Positions 15,507-24,100 of a stretch of DNA of 34,627 bases are shown here, piece after piece. Source of the stretch: Sulfuritalea sp. (GTDB lineage: Bacteria; Pseudomonadota; Gammaproteobacteria; Burkholderiales; Rhodocyclaceae); assembly GCA_023700805.1 (NCBI GenBank), contig JAMPYF010000043.1:1-34627 (forward strand). Reading direction: 5' to 3'. A program made the position numbers and the translations under genes. Under the pieces are notes generated by a model. It was given only the letters and a program-made list of their open reading frames with translations, did not search any database and was not told where the DNA came from. The first letter of the stretch is position 1. Every line of letters begins with the position of its first letter.

Positions 15507-16649
15507 ATGATGTCGATTCCGCGCACCCTGTTCGATGCCGACCACGAAGCCTTCCGCGACACCGCGCGCCGTTTCATGGAACAGGAAGTCGCCCCCCACC
15601 ACGCGCGCTGGGAAGAACAGTCCCATGTCGACCGCGAGATCTGGACCAAGGCCGGCGCCGCCGGCTTCCTCTGCGCGACCATGCCGGAGGAATACGGCGG
15701 GGTCGGCGTGGACAAGCGCTTCTCGGTCATCGTCATGGAAGAAGCGGCGCGCATCAACGCCACGGGCCTGGGCTGGGGCCTGCATTCCGAGATCGTCGCG
15801 CCCTATCTGCTGCATTACGGCAGCGAGACGCTGAAGCGGAAATACCTGCCGAAAATGGCCAGCGGCGAAATGATCGCTGCGATCGCCATGACGGAGCCGG
15901 CGGCCGGTTCCGACCTGCAGGGGGTGCGCACCACGGCCGTGAAAAACGGCGACCACTACGTGCTCAACGGCTCGAAGATTTTCATCACCAACGGCTATCT
16001 CTGCGACCTGGTCATCGTCGTCGCCAAGACCGATCCCGCCAAGGGTGCCAAGGGCACCAGCCTCTTGGTGGTCGATACCGCTATGCCCGGCTTCACCAAG
16101 GCCAAACCGCTGCACAAGGCCGGCATGAAGGCGCAGGACACCTGCGAACTGTTCTTCGACAACGTCAAGGTGCCGGCGGAAAACCTGCTCGGCGACGAGG
16201 GCAACGGCTTCGTCTACCTGATGCAGGAACTGCCCTGGGAGCGCCTGCAGATCGCCGTGATCGCGATGGCCTCGGCCGAAGCCGCGCTGGGCTGGACCAT
16301 CCAGTACACCAACGAGCGCAAGGCCTTCGGCCAGGAGATCGCCAAGTTCCAGAACACCCGTTTCAAACTGGCCGAACTCAAGACGGAAATCCAGATCGGC
16401 CGCGTCTTCGTCGACCGCTGCATCGAACTGCTGCTCGAAAACAAGCTCGACCCGGCGACGGCCTCGATGGCCAAGTACTGGTGCTCGGATCTGCAGTTCA
16501 AGGTCATGGACGAGTGCGTGCAACTCTTCGGCGGCTACGGCTACATGTGGGAATATCCGATCACCCGCGCCTGGGCCGATGCCCGCGTGCAGCGCATCTA
16601 CGGCGGCACCAACGAAATCATGAAAGAACTGATTTCGCGGAGTCTTTGA
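15507..16649 (+). CDS. Acyl-CoA dehydrogenase, long-chain type
   Basis: The 380-residue FAD enzyme introduces the trans-2 double bond into acyl-CoAs, the first step of beta-oxidation. Seen in the sequence are the [21 protein letters not shown]-binding strand, the [11 protein letters not shown] loop, RKAFGQ and [18 protein letters not shown]. The C-terminal motif is [12 protein letters not shown], so the usual Glu of IYEGT is Gly. Long-chain and isovaleryl-CoA dehydrogenases lack that Glu and use one on an earlier helix; a Glu in SAEAALGW is a candidate. ATG 15507 follows GGAG with 8-nt spacing. First gene of the plus-strand arm, ahead of thiolase and FadJ. Confidence 0.93.
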   Translation: MMSIPRTLFDADHEAFRDTARRFMEQEVAPHHARWEEQSHVDREIWTKAGAAGFLCATMPEEYGGVGVDKRFSVIVMEEAARINATGLGWGLHSEIVAPYLLHYGSETLKRKYLPKMASGEMIAAIAMTEPAAGSDLQGVRTTAVKNGDHYVLNGSKIFITNGYLCDLVIVVAKTDPAKGAKGTSLLVVDTAMPGFTKAKPLHKAGMKAQDTCELFFDNVKVPAENLLGDEGNGFVYLMQELPWERLQIAVIAMASAEAALGWTIQYTNERKAFGQEIAKFQNTRFKLAELKTEIQIGRVFVDRCIELLLENKLDPATASMAKYWCSDLQFKVMDECVQLFGGYGYMWEYPITRAWADARVQRIYGGTNEIMKELISRSL

Positions 16650-16663
16650 AAAATGCTTTCACC

Positions 16664-16775
16664 CTTTCACCACCAAGACACCAAGAACACCAAGAGGCAC
16701 CAAGAAAGGCAGGGGCATCTCATGTTCAGGTTTCCTTGGTGCTCCTTGGTGTTCTTGGTGTCTTGGTGGTGAAAG
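16664..16775. repeat. Long inverted repeat made of CACCAAGA words, copy 1
   Basis: The left arm (16664-16706) starts CTTTCACCACCAAG and repeats ACCAAG at 9-10 bp intervals. The right arm (16733-16775) is its complement, with repeated CTTGGTG and ending GGTGGTGAAAG. The arms are nearly perfect over about 42 bp, with a loop of about 26 nt. It fills the gap between the acyl-CoA dehydrogenase and thiolase genes. A second member lies after the thiolase gene. Confidence 0.88.
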
Positions 16776-16797
16776 ATTCTTCCTTCTGGAGTTAACA

Positions 16798-18006
16798 ATG
16801 ACCGAAGCCTACATTTTCGACGCGCTGCGCACGCCGCGCGGCAAGGGCAAGCAGGGCGGCGCGCTGAACCAGGCGACGCCGATCCACCTCGCGGCGACCG
16901 CCTTGCGCGCACTGCGCGACCGCAACAACCTCGACACATCGAAGGTCGACGACGTGATCCTCGGCTGCGTCGAACCGGTCGGCGAGCAGGGCGCCGACAT
17001 CGCGCGCGTCGCCGCGCTTTACGCCGACTACGCAATCACGGCGCCCGGCGTCACGGTCAGCCGCTTCTGCGCCTCGGGCCTCGAAGCCTGCAACCAGGCC
17101 GCGGCGCAGATCATGTCCGGCCAGGCCGACCTGGTCGTCGGCGGCGGCGTCGAATCGATGTCGCGCGTGCCGATGTTCTCCTCGGGCGGCGCCTGGCCGA
17201 TCGATCCGCAGGTGGCGGCGAAGACCGGCTTCGTGCCGCAGGGCATCTCGGCCGACCTGATCGCGACCAAATGGGGCTTCTCGCGCAGCGACGTCGACAG
17301 CTACGCGCTGGAATCGCAGCGCCGCGCCAAGGCAGCCTGGGACGAAGGGCGCTTCGCCAAATCGATCGTGCCGGTGAAGGACATCAACGGCCTGGTCATG
17401 CTCGACCGCGACGAATACATGCGGCCAGAAACCACCCTCGAATCGCTGGCCGCGCTGAAGCCGGCCTTCCAGGAACAGGGCGAGAAGTACGGCTTCAACA
17501 GCGTGATGCTGCAGCGCTATCCGGAAGTCGAGCGCATCACGCATGTGCACCACGCCGGCAACAGCTCCGGCATCGTCGATGGCGCGGCGGCCGTGCTGTT
17601 CGGCACCAGGGAAATGGGCACGCAACTGGGCCTGAAACCCCGCGCGCGGATCCGCTCCTTCGCCTCGATCGGTTCCGAGCCCTCGATCATGCTGACCGGC
17701 CCTTCGTATGCCGCGGAAAAAGCTCTCAAGCGCGCCGGCATGAAGATCGGCGACATCGATCTGTTCGAGCTCAACGAAGCCTTCGCCGCCGTGGTGCTGC
17801 GCTTCATGCAGGTGCTGAACGTGTCGCACGAGCGGATGAACGTCAATGGCGGCGCGATAGCGATGGGCCATCCGCTCGGCGCCACCGGCGCCATGATCCT
17901 CGGCACGCTGCTCGACGAAATGGAGCGGCGCAATGTGGGGACCGGACTGGCGACCTTGTGTGTGGGTGCGGGAATGGGCACCGCCACGATCATCGAGAGA
18001 TTGTGA
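16798..18006 (+). CDS. Acetyl-CoA C-acyltransferase (thiolase)
   Basis: It cleaves 3-ketoacyl-CoA with CoA to acetyl-CoA and a shortened acyl-CoA, the last step of beta-oxidation. The 402-residue protein has the nucleophile Cys91 ([10 protein letters not shown]), the GGGVESMS loop, NEAFA, His358 in [14 protein letters not shown] and the acid/base Cys388 in [10 protein letters not shown]. The sequence is closest in style to FadI/FadA-type degradative thiolases. Start ATG 16798 has GGAG 6 bp upstream. It stands between two related CACCAAG inverted repeats, which separate it from the dehydrogenase and the trifunctional enzyme genes. Confidence 0.95.
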   Translation: MTEAYIFDALRTPRGKGKQGGALNQATPIHLAATALRALRDRNNLDTSKVDDVILGCVEPVGEQGADIARVAALYADYAITAPGVTVSRFCASGLEACNQAAAQIMSGQADLVVGGGVESMSRVPMFSSGGAWPIDPQVAAKTGFVPQGISADLIATKWGFSRSDVDSYALESQRRAKAAWDEGRFAKSIVPVKDINGLVMLDRDEYMRPETTLESLAALKPAFQEQGEKYGFNSVMLQRYPEVERITHVHHAGNSSGIVDGAAAVLFGTREMGTQLGLKPRARIRSFASIGSEPSIMLTGPSYAAEKALKRAGMKIGDIDLFELNEAFAAVVLRFMQVLNVSHERMNVNGGAIAMGHPLGATGAMILGTLLDEMERRNVGTGLATLCVGAGMGTATIIERL

Positions 18007-18013
18007 AAAATCT

Positions 18014-18118
18014 TCACCACCAAGGCACCAAGAACACCAAGATGCACCAAGAACAGCAAGCGCCATTCATCAAAGTGCCCTCTTGGTGTCCCTTGGTGTT
18101 CTTGGTGCCTTGGTGGTA
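18014..18118. repeat. Long inverted repeat made of CACCAAGA words, copy 2
   Basis: The left arm (18014-18052) and right arm (18081-18118) consist of CACCAAG words and their complement, with about 38 bp of near-perfect pairing and a loop of about 28 nt. It lies between the thiolase stop and the fadJ-type start. It is about as similar to copy 1 as each arm is to its partner. Confidence 0.88.
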
Positions 18119-18138
18119 AACGCTTTTTGGAGCAAAGA

Positions 18139-20286
18139 ATGCTTAATTACACTGTTGATGCCCAAGGCATCGCCACCGTCGAATTCGACTATCCCGGAAA
18201 ATCGCAGAACATCCTCAACGCGAATTCGATGGGCGCCTACGCCAAGGCCATGCAGCAAGCCTTGGCCGACCCGGCAGTGAAGGGCATCGTGGTCGCCTCG
18301 GCGAAGAAGGATTTCATCGCTGGCGGCGACCTCGCCGAACTCGGCGCCGCCACCGATGCGAAGGCGTTTCATGCCGCGATCAGCGATTGGCACAAACTGA
18401 TGCGCGGCATCGAGCTGGGCGGCAAGCCGGTCGCCGCGGCGCTCAACGGCACGACGCTGGGCGGCGGCATGGAAATCGCGCTGGCCTGCCATTACCGCGT
18501 CGCGGCCGACAATCCGAAGGCGCGCTTCGGCTTTCCCGAAGTCACGCTGGGCCTCTTGCCCGGCGCCGGCGGCACGCAGCGCCTGCCGCGTCTGGCCGGC
18601 ATGATGGCCGCAGCGCCCTTGCTGATGGAGGGCAAGCGCATCAAGGCCGCCGAGGCGCAGAAGATCGGCATGATCCATGCCGTGGTGGCCATGGGCGAGG
18701 AACGCCAGGCGGCGCGCAAGTGGGTGCAGGAGGCCATCGCTGCGGGCGCCAAGCCGCTGCAGCCCTGGGATGCGAAGGGCTACAAGATTCCCGGCGGCGG
18801 ACCGAACACGCCGGGCGGCATGCAGATGCTGATGGCGGCCAACGCCATGCTGCGCGAAAAGACCTACGACAACTACCCGGCGCCGCGTCATATCCTTTCC
18901 TGCGTCTATGAAGGTCTGTCGACCAACCTCGACACGGGCCTGGCGATCGAGGCGCGCTACTTCACCAACCTGGTGATGTCGCCGGTGTCGAAGAACATGA
19001 TCCGCAGCCTGTTCTTCGGCATGCAGGACGCCAACAAGCTGAGCTCGCGGCCCGCCGGGGTGCCGCAGCAGAAGTACACGAAGATCGGCATGCTCGGCGC
19101 CGGCATGATGGGCGCCGGCATCGCGATGTCGACGGCCACGGCCGGGATCGACATCGTGCTGCTCGACACCTCCGTCGAAGCCGCCGAGAAGGGCAGGGCT
19201 TACGCCGCCAAGCAGTGGGGCAAGCAGGTCGCCAGGGGCCGCATGACCCAGCAGGCGGTCGACGCCCTGCTGGCGCGCATCCACCCGAGCGCCAGCTACG
19301 CCGACCTCGCCGGCTGCGAGCTGGTCATCGAAGCCGTGTTCGAGAAACGCGAGATCAAGGCCGAGGTGACGAAGCAGGCCGAAGCGGTGATCGCGGCCGA
19401 CGCCATCTTCGCCTCCAACACCTCGACCCTGCCGATCACCGGTCTGGCCCAGGCCTCGGTGCGCCCGGCCAACTTCATCGGCCTGCATTTCTTTTCGCCG
19501 GCAGAGAAGATGCCGCTGGTCGAAATCATCGTCGGCAAGGCCACTTCGGACGCGACGCTGGCGCGCTCGATGGACTATGTGCGCGCCATTGGCAAGACGC
19601 CTATCGTGGTCAATGACTCGCGCGGCTTCTACACCAGCCGCGTCTTCGGCACCTATGTGTCGGAAGGCATGGCCCTGCTCGAGGAAGGCGTGCCGCCGGC
19701 GCTGATCGACAAGGCCGGGCTGATCGCCGGCATGCCGGTCGGGCCCTTGGCGCTGGCCGACGAGGTCTCGATCGAACTGGTACACAAGATCGCCCAGCAG
19801 ACCCGCGCCGATCTGGGCAAGGCCTATGTCGAACGCGCCGCCGACCGCGTCGCGGCGAAGATGGTGGCGGAACTGGGCCGGCTCGGCCGCAAGTCCGGCG
19901 CCGGCTTCTACGACTATCCGGCGGACGGGCCGAAGCATTTGTGGCCGGGCTTGTCGCAGCACTTCGTGCCAAGAGTTGGCGCTGACGGTACGGCGATGAT
20001 CTCGCTCGACGAGATCGTCGAACGCCTGATCCTCGTGCAGTCGGTCGAAACCGCGCGCTGCCTCGAAGAGAAGGTGCTGCGCGCGCCGATCGATGCCGAT
20101 GTCGGGGCGATACTGGGCTGGGGCTACCCGCCCTTCCGCGGCGGGCCGATCGGCTGGCTGCACACGCTGGGACTGGCGCAGGCCGTGGCGACGCTGGATG
20201 GTCTCGCGGCAAGACACGGCCCGCGCTTTGCCGCACCGAAAATCCTGCGCGACATGGCGGCAAAGGGAGAGCGCTTCTACCCCTGA
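18139..20286 (+). CDS. Trifunctional fatty-acid oxidation enzyme, FadJ/FadB type (enoyl-CoA hydratase / 3-hydroxyacyl-CoA dehydrogenase)
   Basis: The 715-residue protein joins an N-terminal crotonase domain (1-190) to a 3-hydroxyacyl-CoA dehydrogenase (about 313-715). The hydratase has both catalytic Glu residues, Glu112 (GGGMEIAL) and Glu134 (GFPEVTLG). The dehydrogenase has the NAD motif GMLGAGMMGAGIA, the SNTSTLPIT segment, His450 in GLHFFSPA and the C-terminal YPPFRGGP motif. It carries out hydration and NAD-linked oxidation in beta-oxidation, paired with the thiolase upstream. ATG 18139 follows GGAG at good spacing; a TTG 12 bp upstream is less likely. Codons for RVGADGTA near residue 612 come from a copy of the dispersed repeat (19969-19998), placed before the C-terminal helical domain. 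Confidence 0.95.
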   Translation: MLNYTVDAQGIATVEFDYPGKSQNILNANSMGAYAKAMQQALADPAVKGIVVASAKKDFIAGGDLAELGAATDAKAFHAAISDWHKLMRGIELGGKPVAAALNGTTLGGGMEIALACHYRVAADNPKARFGFPEVTLGLLPGAGGTQRLPRLAGMMAAAPLLMEGKRIKAAEAQKIGMIHAVVAMGEERQAARKWVQEAIAAGAKPLQPWDAKGYKIPGGGPNTPGGMQMLMAANAMLREKTYDNYPAPRHILSCVYEGLSTNLDTGLAIEARYFTNLVMSPVSKNMIRSLFFGMQDANKLSSRPAGVPQQKYTKIGMLGAGMMGAGIAMSTATAGIDIVLLDTSVEAAEKGRAYAAKQWGKQVARGRMTQQAVDALLARIHPSASYADLAGCELVIEAVFEKREIKAEVTKQAEAVIAADAIFASNTSTLPITGLAQASVRPANFIGLHFFSPAEKMPLVEIIVGKATSDATLARSMDYVRAIGKTPIVVNDSRGFYTSRVFGTYVSEGMALLEEGVPPALIDKAGLIAGMPVGPLALADEVSIELVHKIAQQTRADLGKAYVERAADRVAAKMVAELGRLGRKSGAGFYDYPADGPKHLWPGLSQHFVPRVGADGTAMISLDEIVERLILVQSVETARCLEEKVLRAPIDADVGAILGWGYPPFRGGPIGWLHTLGLAQAVATLDGLAARHGPRFAAPKILRDMAAKGERFYP
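19969..19998 (+). repeat. Dispersed repeat, copy 5, inside the fadJ-type gene
   Basis: It contains CCAAGAGTTGGCGCTGACGG followed by TACGGCGATG. It is in frame and encodes PRVGADGTA between conserved segments of the dehydrogenase domain. The left end matches subfamily B and the right end subfamily A. Confidence 0.55.
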
Positions 20287-20558
20287 GCCCGGTGCTGGCG
20301 CCACGGCGACGCGGCGCTCGCCGGCCTGGAAGCGTCCGCCCAGGCCGACGCTTCCTGCAGTTCCAGATTCACGTAGCGCAGCCGCGTAGCCATCTCGCCG
20401 AAGACCACGCCGGGCGCCAGCAAGGCGACGCGTTTGCGGCCCTGGCTCTTGTCGCCGCGCAGGTAGACGCTGACGCTGCCCGCAATCACCACCTAGAGTC
20501 CGTCGGCCTTGTCGCTGGTGCTGAAGATAGGCGTGCCGGCGCCCGATTCGCGCGGGAG
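20277..20558 (-). pseudogene. Remnant of a cyclic-nucleotide-binding (Crp-like) domain
   Basis: Read on the minus strand, the frame encodes PIFSTSDKADGL, a TAG stop (20493-20495), then VVIAGSVSVYLRGD and RVALLAPGVVFGEMA. This is the classic beginning of a cNMP-binding domain, with the stop replacing the usual Tyr of GLYVV. After FGEMA the text jumps to TRLRYVNLEL, which resembles the last helix of such domains, so about 50 residues appear to be deleted. There is no plausible start or complete parent gene. Two dispersed-repeat copies in the same orientation (20289 and 20553) bracket the fragment. The end overlaps the fadJ-type gene by 10 bp. Confidence 0.7.
20289..20310 (+). repeat. Dispersed repeat, copy 6 (partial), at one end of the cNMP remnant
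   Basis: It contains GTGCTGGCGCCACGGCGAC, the right two thirds of the repeat. It lies just after the fadJ-type stop codon. Confidence 0.45.
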
Positions 20559-20578
20559 TTGCCGATGGCGCCACGGCG
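20553..20578 (+). repeat. Dispersed repeat, copy 7 (diverged), at the other end of the cNMP remnant
   Basis: It contains GGGAGTTGCCGATGGCGCCA followed by CGGCG. It has the same orientation as the copy at 20289, 264 bp away. Confidence 0.45.
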
Positions 20579-20746
20579 CCCAAACGCGATGGAATTCGAC
20601 CGGCCATGCTGCGCGCATCGGCGTCGGCCTCGCTATAGCCCACGCCACGGTCAATAGCGCTGGAAACCATGCCTCGCCCTGCCGGCATATGCCATCGGCA
20701 GGACTCGGATAGCGATTCGGCAGGGCCAAATTATGCTCACATGCTT

Positions 20747-20760
20747 TTGATGTAGATCAA
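20747..20760. promoter_or_regulatory. Perfect FNR/ANR-type binding site
   Basis: TTGATGTAGATCAA matches the FNR consensus TTGAT-N4-ATCAA at every defined base. On the plus strand the next large gene is the c-di-GMP chimera at 21176, about 415 bp away, with two short coupled frames in between. On the minus strand it points at the broken cNMP gene. It implies oxygen-responsive control of at least one transcript here. Confidence 0.65.
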
Positions 20761-20904
20761 TTTCACACCTCCCCAGGAACCGAAAATGGTGCATCGCAGG
20801 ATGCGGAGATCGGATGTCCGTGAAACTGCTGGGTGCCGTCGCCGGCTCTCGCGACGGCGTCGGTAAGTGCATGCGCCTGACGGCGTGACTGGGGGTAGTT
20901 CGAT

Positions 20905-21179
20905 ATGTCTGCGCTGCGCCAAGTGCAATGTGTTGGTGACCTTGCGATCATGCTGCCGCGTCCGATCGCCCGGCTTGCCGAGAAAAGGGGGGCACGGTGA
21001 TTCCGGTTCCAGCGGTGCAGGATGAGGCCTGCCGCCAGGCCTTGCCCGGGATATCGGGTAGCCGGAGCGGCGCCCTGCTGCTTGCGCCGCCGGCTCCGAT
21101 CGACGGCAAGGGTTTCGTCATGATCCGCTGTCCGGATCCTCGAAGCCCTCGGGTCGGCGTAACTTCAAAGGCATCATGA
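20905..21179 (+). other. Two short overlapping frames leading into the large c-di-GMP gene
   Basis: ATG 20905 (preceded by GGGGG) opens 31 codons ending at 21000. A GTG at 20997 overlaps that stop (GTGA) and opens 60 codons ending at 21179. That stop overlaps the ATG of the next gene (ATGA at 21176). The arrangement looks like translational coupling from a leader peptide, but neither peptide is recognised and chance is possible in GC-rich DNA. Apart from these and the FNR-type site I see nothing else between 20560 and 21175. Confidence 0.25.
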
Positions 21180-24100
21180 GCGGCGTTGCCTCCAGCGAAG
21201 ACGGCGAGCTGCGACCGGCAGCGGAACGCCCTGTCGCCTCATCGAAGGGCTTGCTGCTTGCGGACCTCACGATTCTCGCCTCCGCGGCAATCCTGATCGC
21301 TATCTGGGCCTTCCTGCCCAAGGATCCGTTCGGCGGGGTTGCCGGCTATCTGCCGTTCCACATGTTCGTCGAAACGCTTTCGATCGTGGTTTCGCTGATG
21401 ATCATCGCGATCGTGTGGAACGTCCGTGGCCAGGAACGGTCGAGCGGTCTGTTTGTGCTGTGCTGCGCGATGTTTGCAGTGGGCCTGATCGACTTCGGCC
21501 ACGTGCTTTCGGTATCGGGAATGCCCGACTTCGTCACGCCCTCGTCGCCGCAAAAGGGCATCACGTTCTGGCTCGCCGCCCGCTTCACCGCCGCCGCCGG
21601 TTTCCTGGCAGCCGCCTTGCTGCCGTCGTCGCCGGCGCATCTGCAGCGCTACCGGTTCCCGATCCTGGCCCCATTCGTCGCCGTCGCGGCCATGACCTAC
21701 TGGGCCGCGCTGTTTCATGCGGACGATCTGCCCAGCTTCTTCATTCAGGGCAGGGGGCTGACTCAGGCCAAGGTCGGGGCCGAGTACGCGATCATCGCCA
21801 TCCAACTGCCGGCGGCCTTCCTGTTCTGGCGGCGTGCCCAGCGCAGCCGCTCGGCCGTCGACATCAGCATGTACGCCGCCGTGTCCCTGTCGATTCTCAG
21901 CGAGGCCTACTTCGCGTTCTACGTCGCCGCCCACGACTTGTTCCAGGTGCTTGGACATATCTACAAGATCTTCGCCTACGCCTTCATCTATCGCGCGGCC
22001 TTCGTGGCCAACGTGCGCGAACCGATCGAGCGACAAATCGAGGCCCAGGCCGAACTGCGCATCGAGGTCGAGGCGCGCCGGCACGCCGAGGACGAGATTC
22101 GCCAGATCAACGAGGAGCTGGAGGCGCGGATTCAGCAGCGCACCTCACAGATACACGAGAGCCAGGTCGAGCTCCTGAACCGTGCCGAGGAACTGCGCAA
22201 TGCCAACGCCGCCGCGCTCAGGATCATGGACGAGGCCATCGCGGCCCGCCGCCATGCGGAGGCCGGCGAGGCGGCGCTGCACCTGCGCACAACGGAACTT
22301 GACGCGGTCAATGAGGAACTCGAGGCGTTTTCCTACTCCGTTTCCCACGACCTGCGCGCGCCCTTGCGCAGCATCGACGGCTTCAGCCTGGCCTTGCTCG
22401 AGGACTACGCGGACCGGCTCGATGACGAAGGCAAGAACCATCTCAAGCGCGTGCGGGCCGCGACGCAGCGCATGGGCCAGCTGATCGACGACCTGCTCAA
22501 GCTGTCACGCCTTTCCCGCACCGCCATGGCCGTTGCGCCCGTGGATATGTCCGCTCTCGCGCATTCGATTGCCGAGGAACTTCAGGCCAGCGAGCCCGCG
22601 CGCAAGGTGATTTTCGATATCGCGCCGAAGCTCGAAGTGCTTGGCGACAGGCAGTTGCTGGCCATCGTGCTGGAAAACCTGCTGGGCAACGCCTGGAAAT
22701 TCACCCGCAAGCACGCCGCCGCCCACATCGAGTTCGGCGTCACGGAAAAGGCTGGCGAGCCCGTGTATTTCGTGCGCGACGACGGCGCCGGCTTCGACAT
22801 GGCCCACGTCGCCAACCTGTTCCCGCTGCGGGACGGACCGCTGCCGGGCTGCCGCGCCATTACGCAAGGGCATCGCGGATGGAAGGAGGAGGAGGAGTTC
22901 ACCCTGAGCAGCGGCGAAGCCTTTTCCTCGCGTGCTTTCGCGGTCGCCAACGACAGGGGCGACTACCTCTATTCGATCCACGTGTTGCAGGACATCACCG
23001 AGCGCAACCGGATCATGGAGGCGGTGCAGACCAGCGAGCGGCGCTTTCGCAAGCTGATCGAAAATTCCGCGGACGCCTTCTTCGTCATCGATCCCGCCGG
23101 CAAGCTGATCTACCGCAGCGAATCCGGCACCAAGCTGTCCGGCTACCAGGCGGAGCAGGTGCTCGGGCACCAGATCATGGCCTTCCTGGTGGCCGAGGAC
23201 ATTCCTGCCGCGCGGCGTGCCCTCGGCGAGGTGCTGGCTGCTCCAGGCAGGATCGTGCGCATCGAGTTGCGTCTGCGCCGGAACGACGGCTCGGTGACCG
23301 ACGTCGAGTTCGTCGCCAAGAACTGCCTGGACATCCCCGAGGTGAGCGGCATCGTCATCACTGCGCGCGACATCACCGAACGCAAACGCGCGGAGGAATT
23401 GCTGCGCGAACGTGTCAAGCTGCAAGACCAGCTGGTGCGGATTGCCGCGTCGGTGCCGGGGCTGATCTATTCCTTTCAGCTGCTTCCGAACGGGGCCACC
23501 CGGATACCCTACGCGAGCGGTGCCCTGGAGGAGATTTTCGCCCTGGAGCCCGGGCAGGTGAGCGAGGATGCCGCGCCGATCTTTGCGCTGATCCACCCCG
23601 ACGAAGTCGGCCGGGTCAGGGAATCGATCGCCGAGTCGGCGCGCACACTGAATCCCTGGCGCAGCGAGTTCCGCCTGTGTCGCGCCCGACTGGGGGAAAT
23701 CTGGGTCGAGGCACATTCGGTGCCGCAGCGCGAAGCCGATGGCAGCATCGTCTGGCACGGCTTCCTGCAGGACATCACCGAACGCAGGAAAGCCGAAGAG
23801 CGGATCGCCTACCTGAACCGCGTGTACGCCATGCTGAGCGGCATCAATACGCTGATCGTGCACGTGCGCGACCGTGACGAGCTGTTCAGCGAGGGCTGCC
23901 GCATCGCGGTCGAGACAGGGGGATTCCGCATGGCCTGGCTCGGCGTGCTCGATCGGCAAGCGATGAAAATCGTAGCGGCGGCCTCGGCCGGCATGGATAG
24001 CGACTTCCTCGCCGCCCTCGTGGAACGCTATGCGGCGCATGCGATCGGTGCGCCGGAAATACCGCTGGCAACGCGTGCGATGACGGAAAAGACGGTTGTC

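Noticed and set aside
16664..18118. CACCAAG arrays as a CRISPR-like array
   Set aside because: The words are 6-9 bp with no unique spacers and are arranged as inverted pairs, not as direct repeats separated by spacers.
18070..20688. Open frame of about 870 codons antisense to the fadJ-type gene
   Set aside because: Same reason. Only its upstream part on the minus strand lies near the cNMP remnant, and that remnant is in a different frame.
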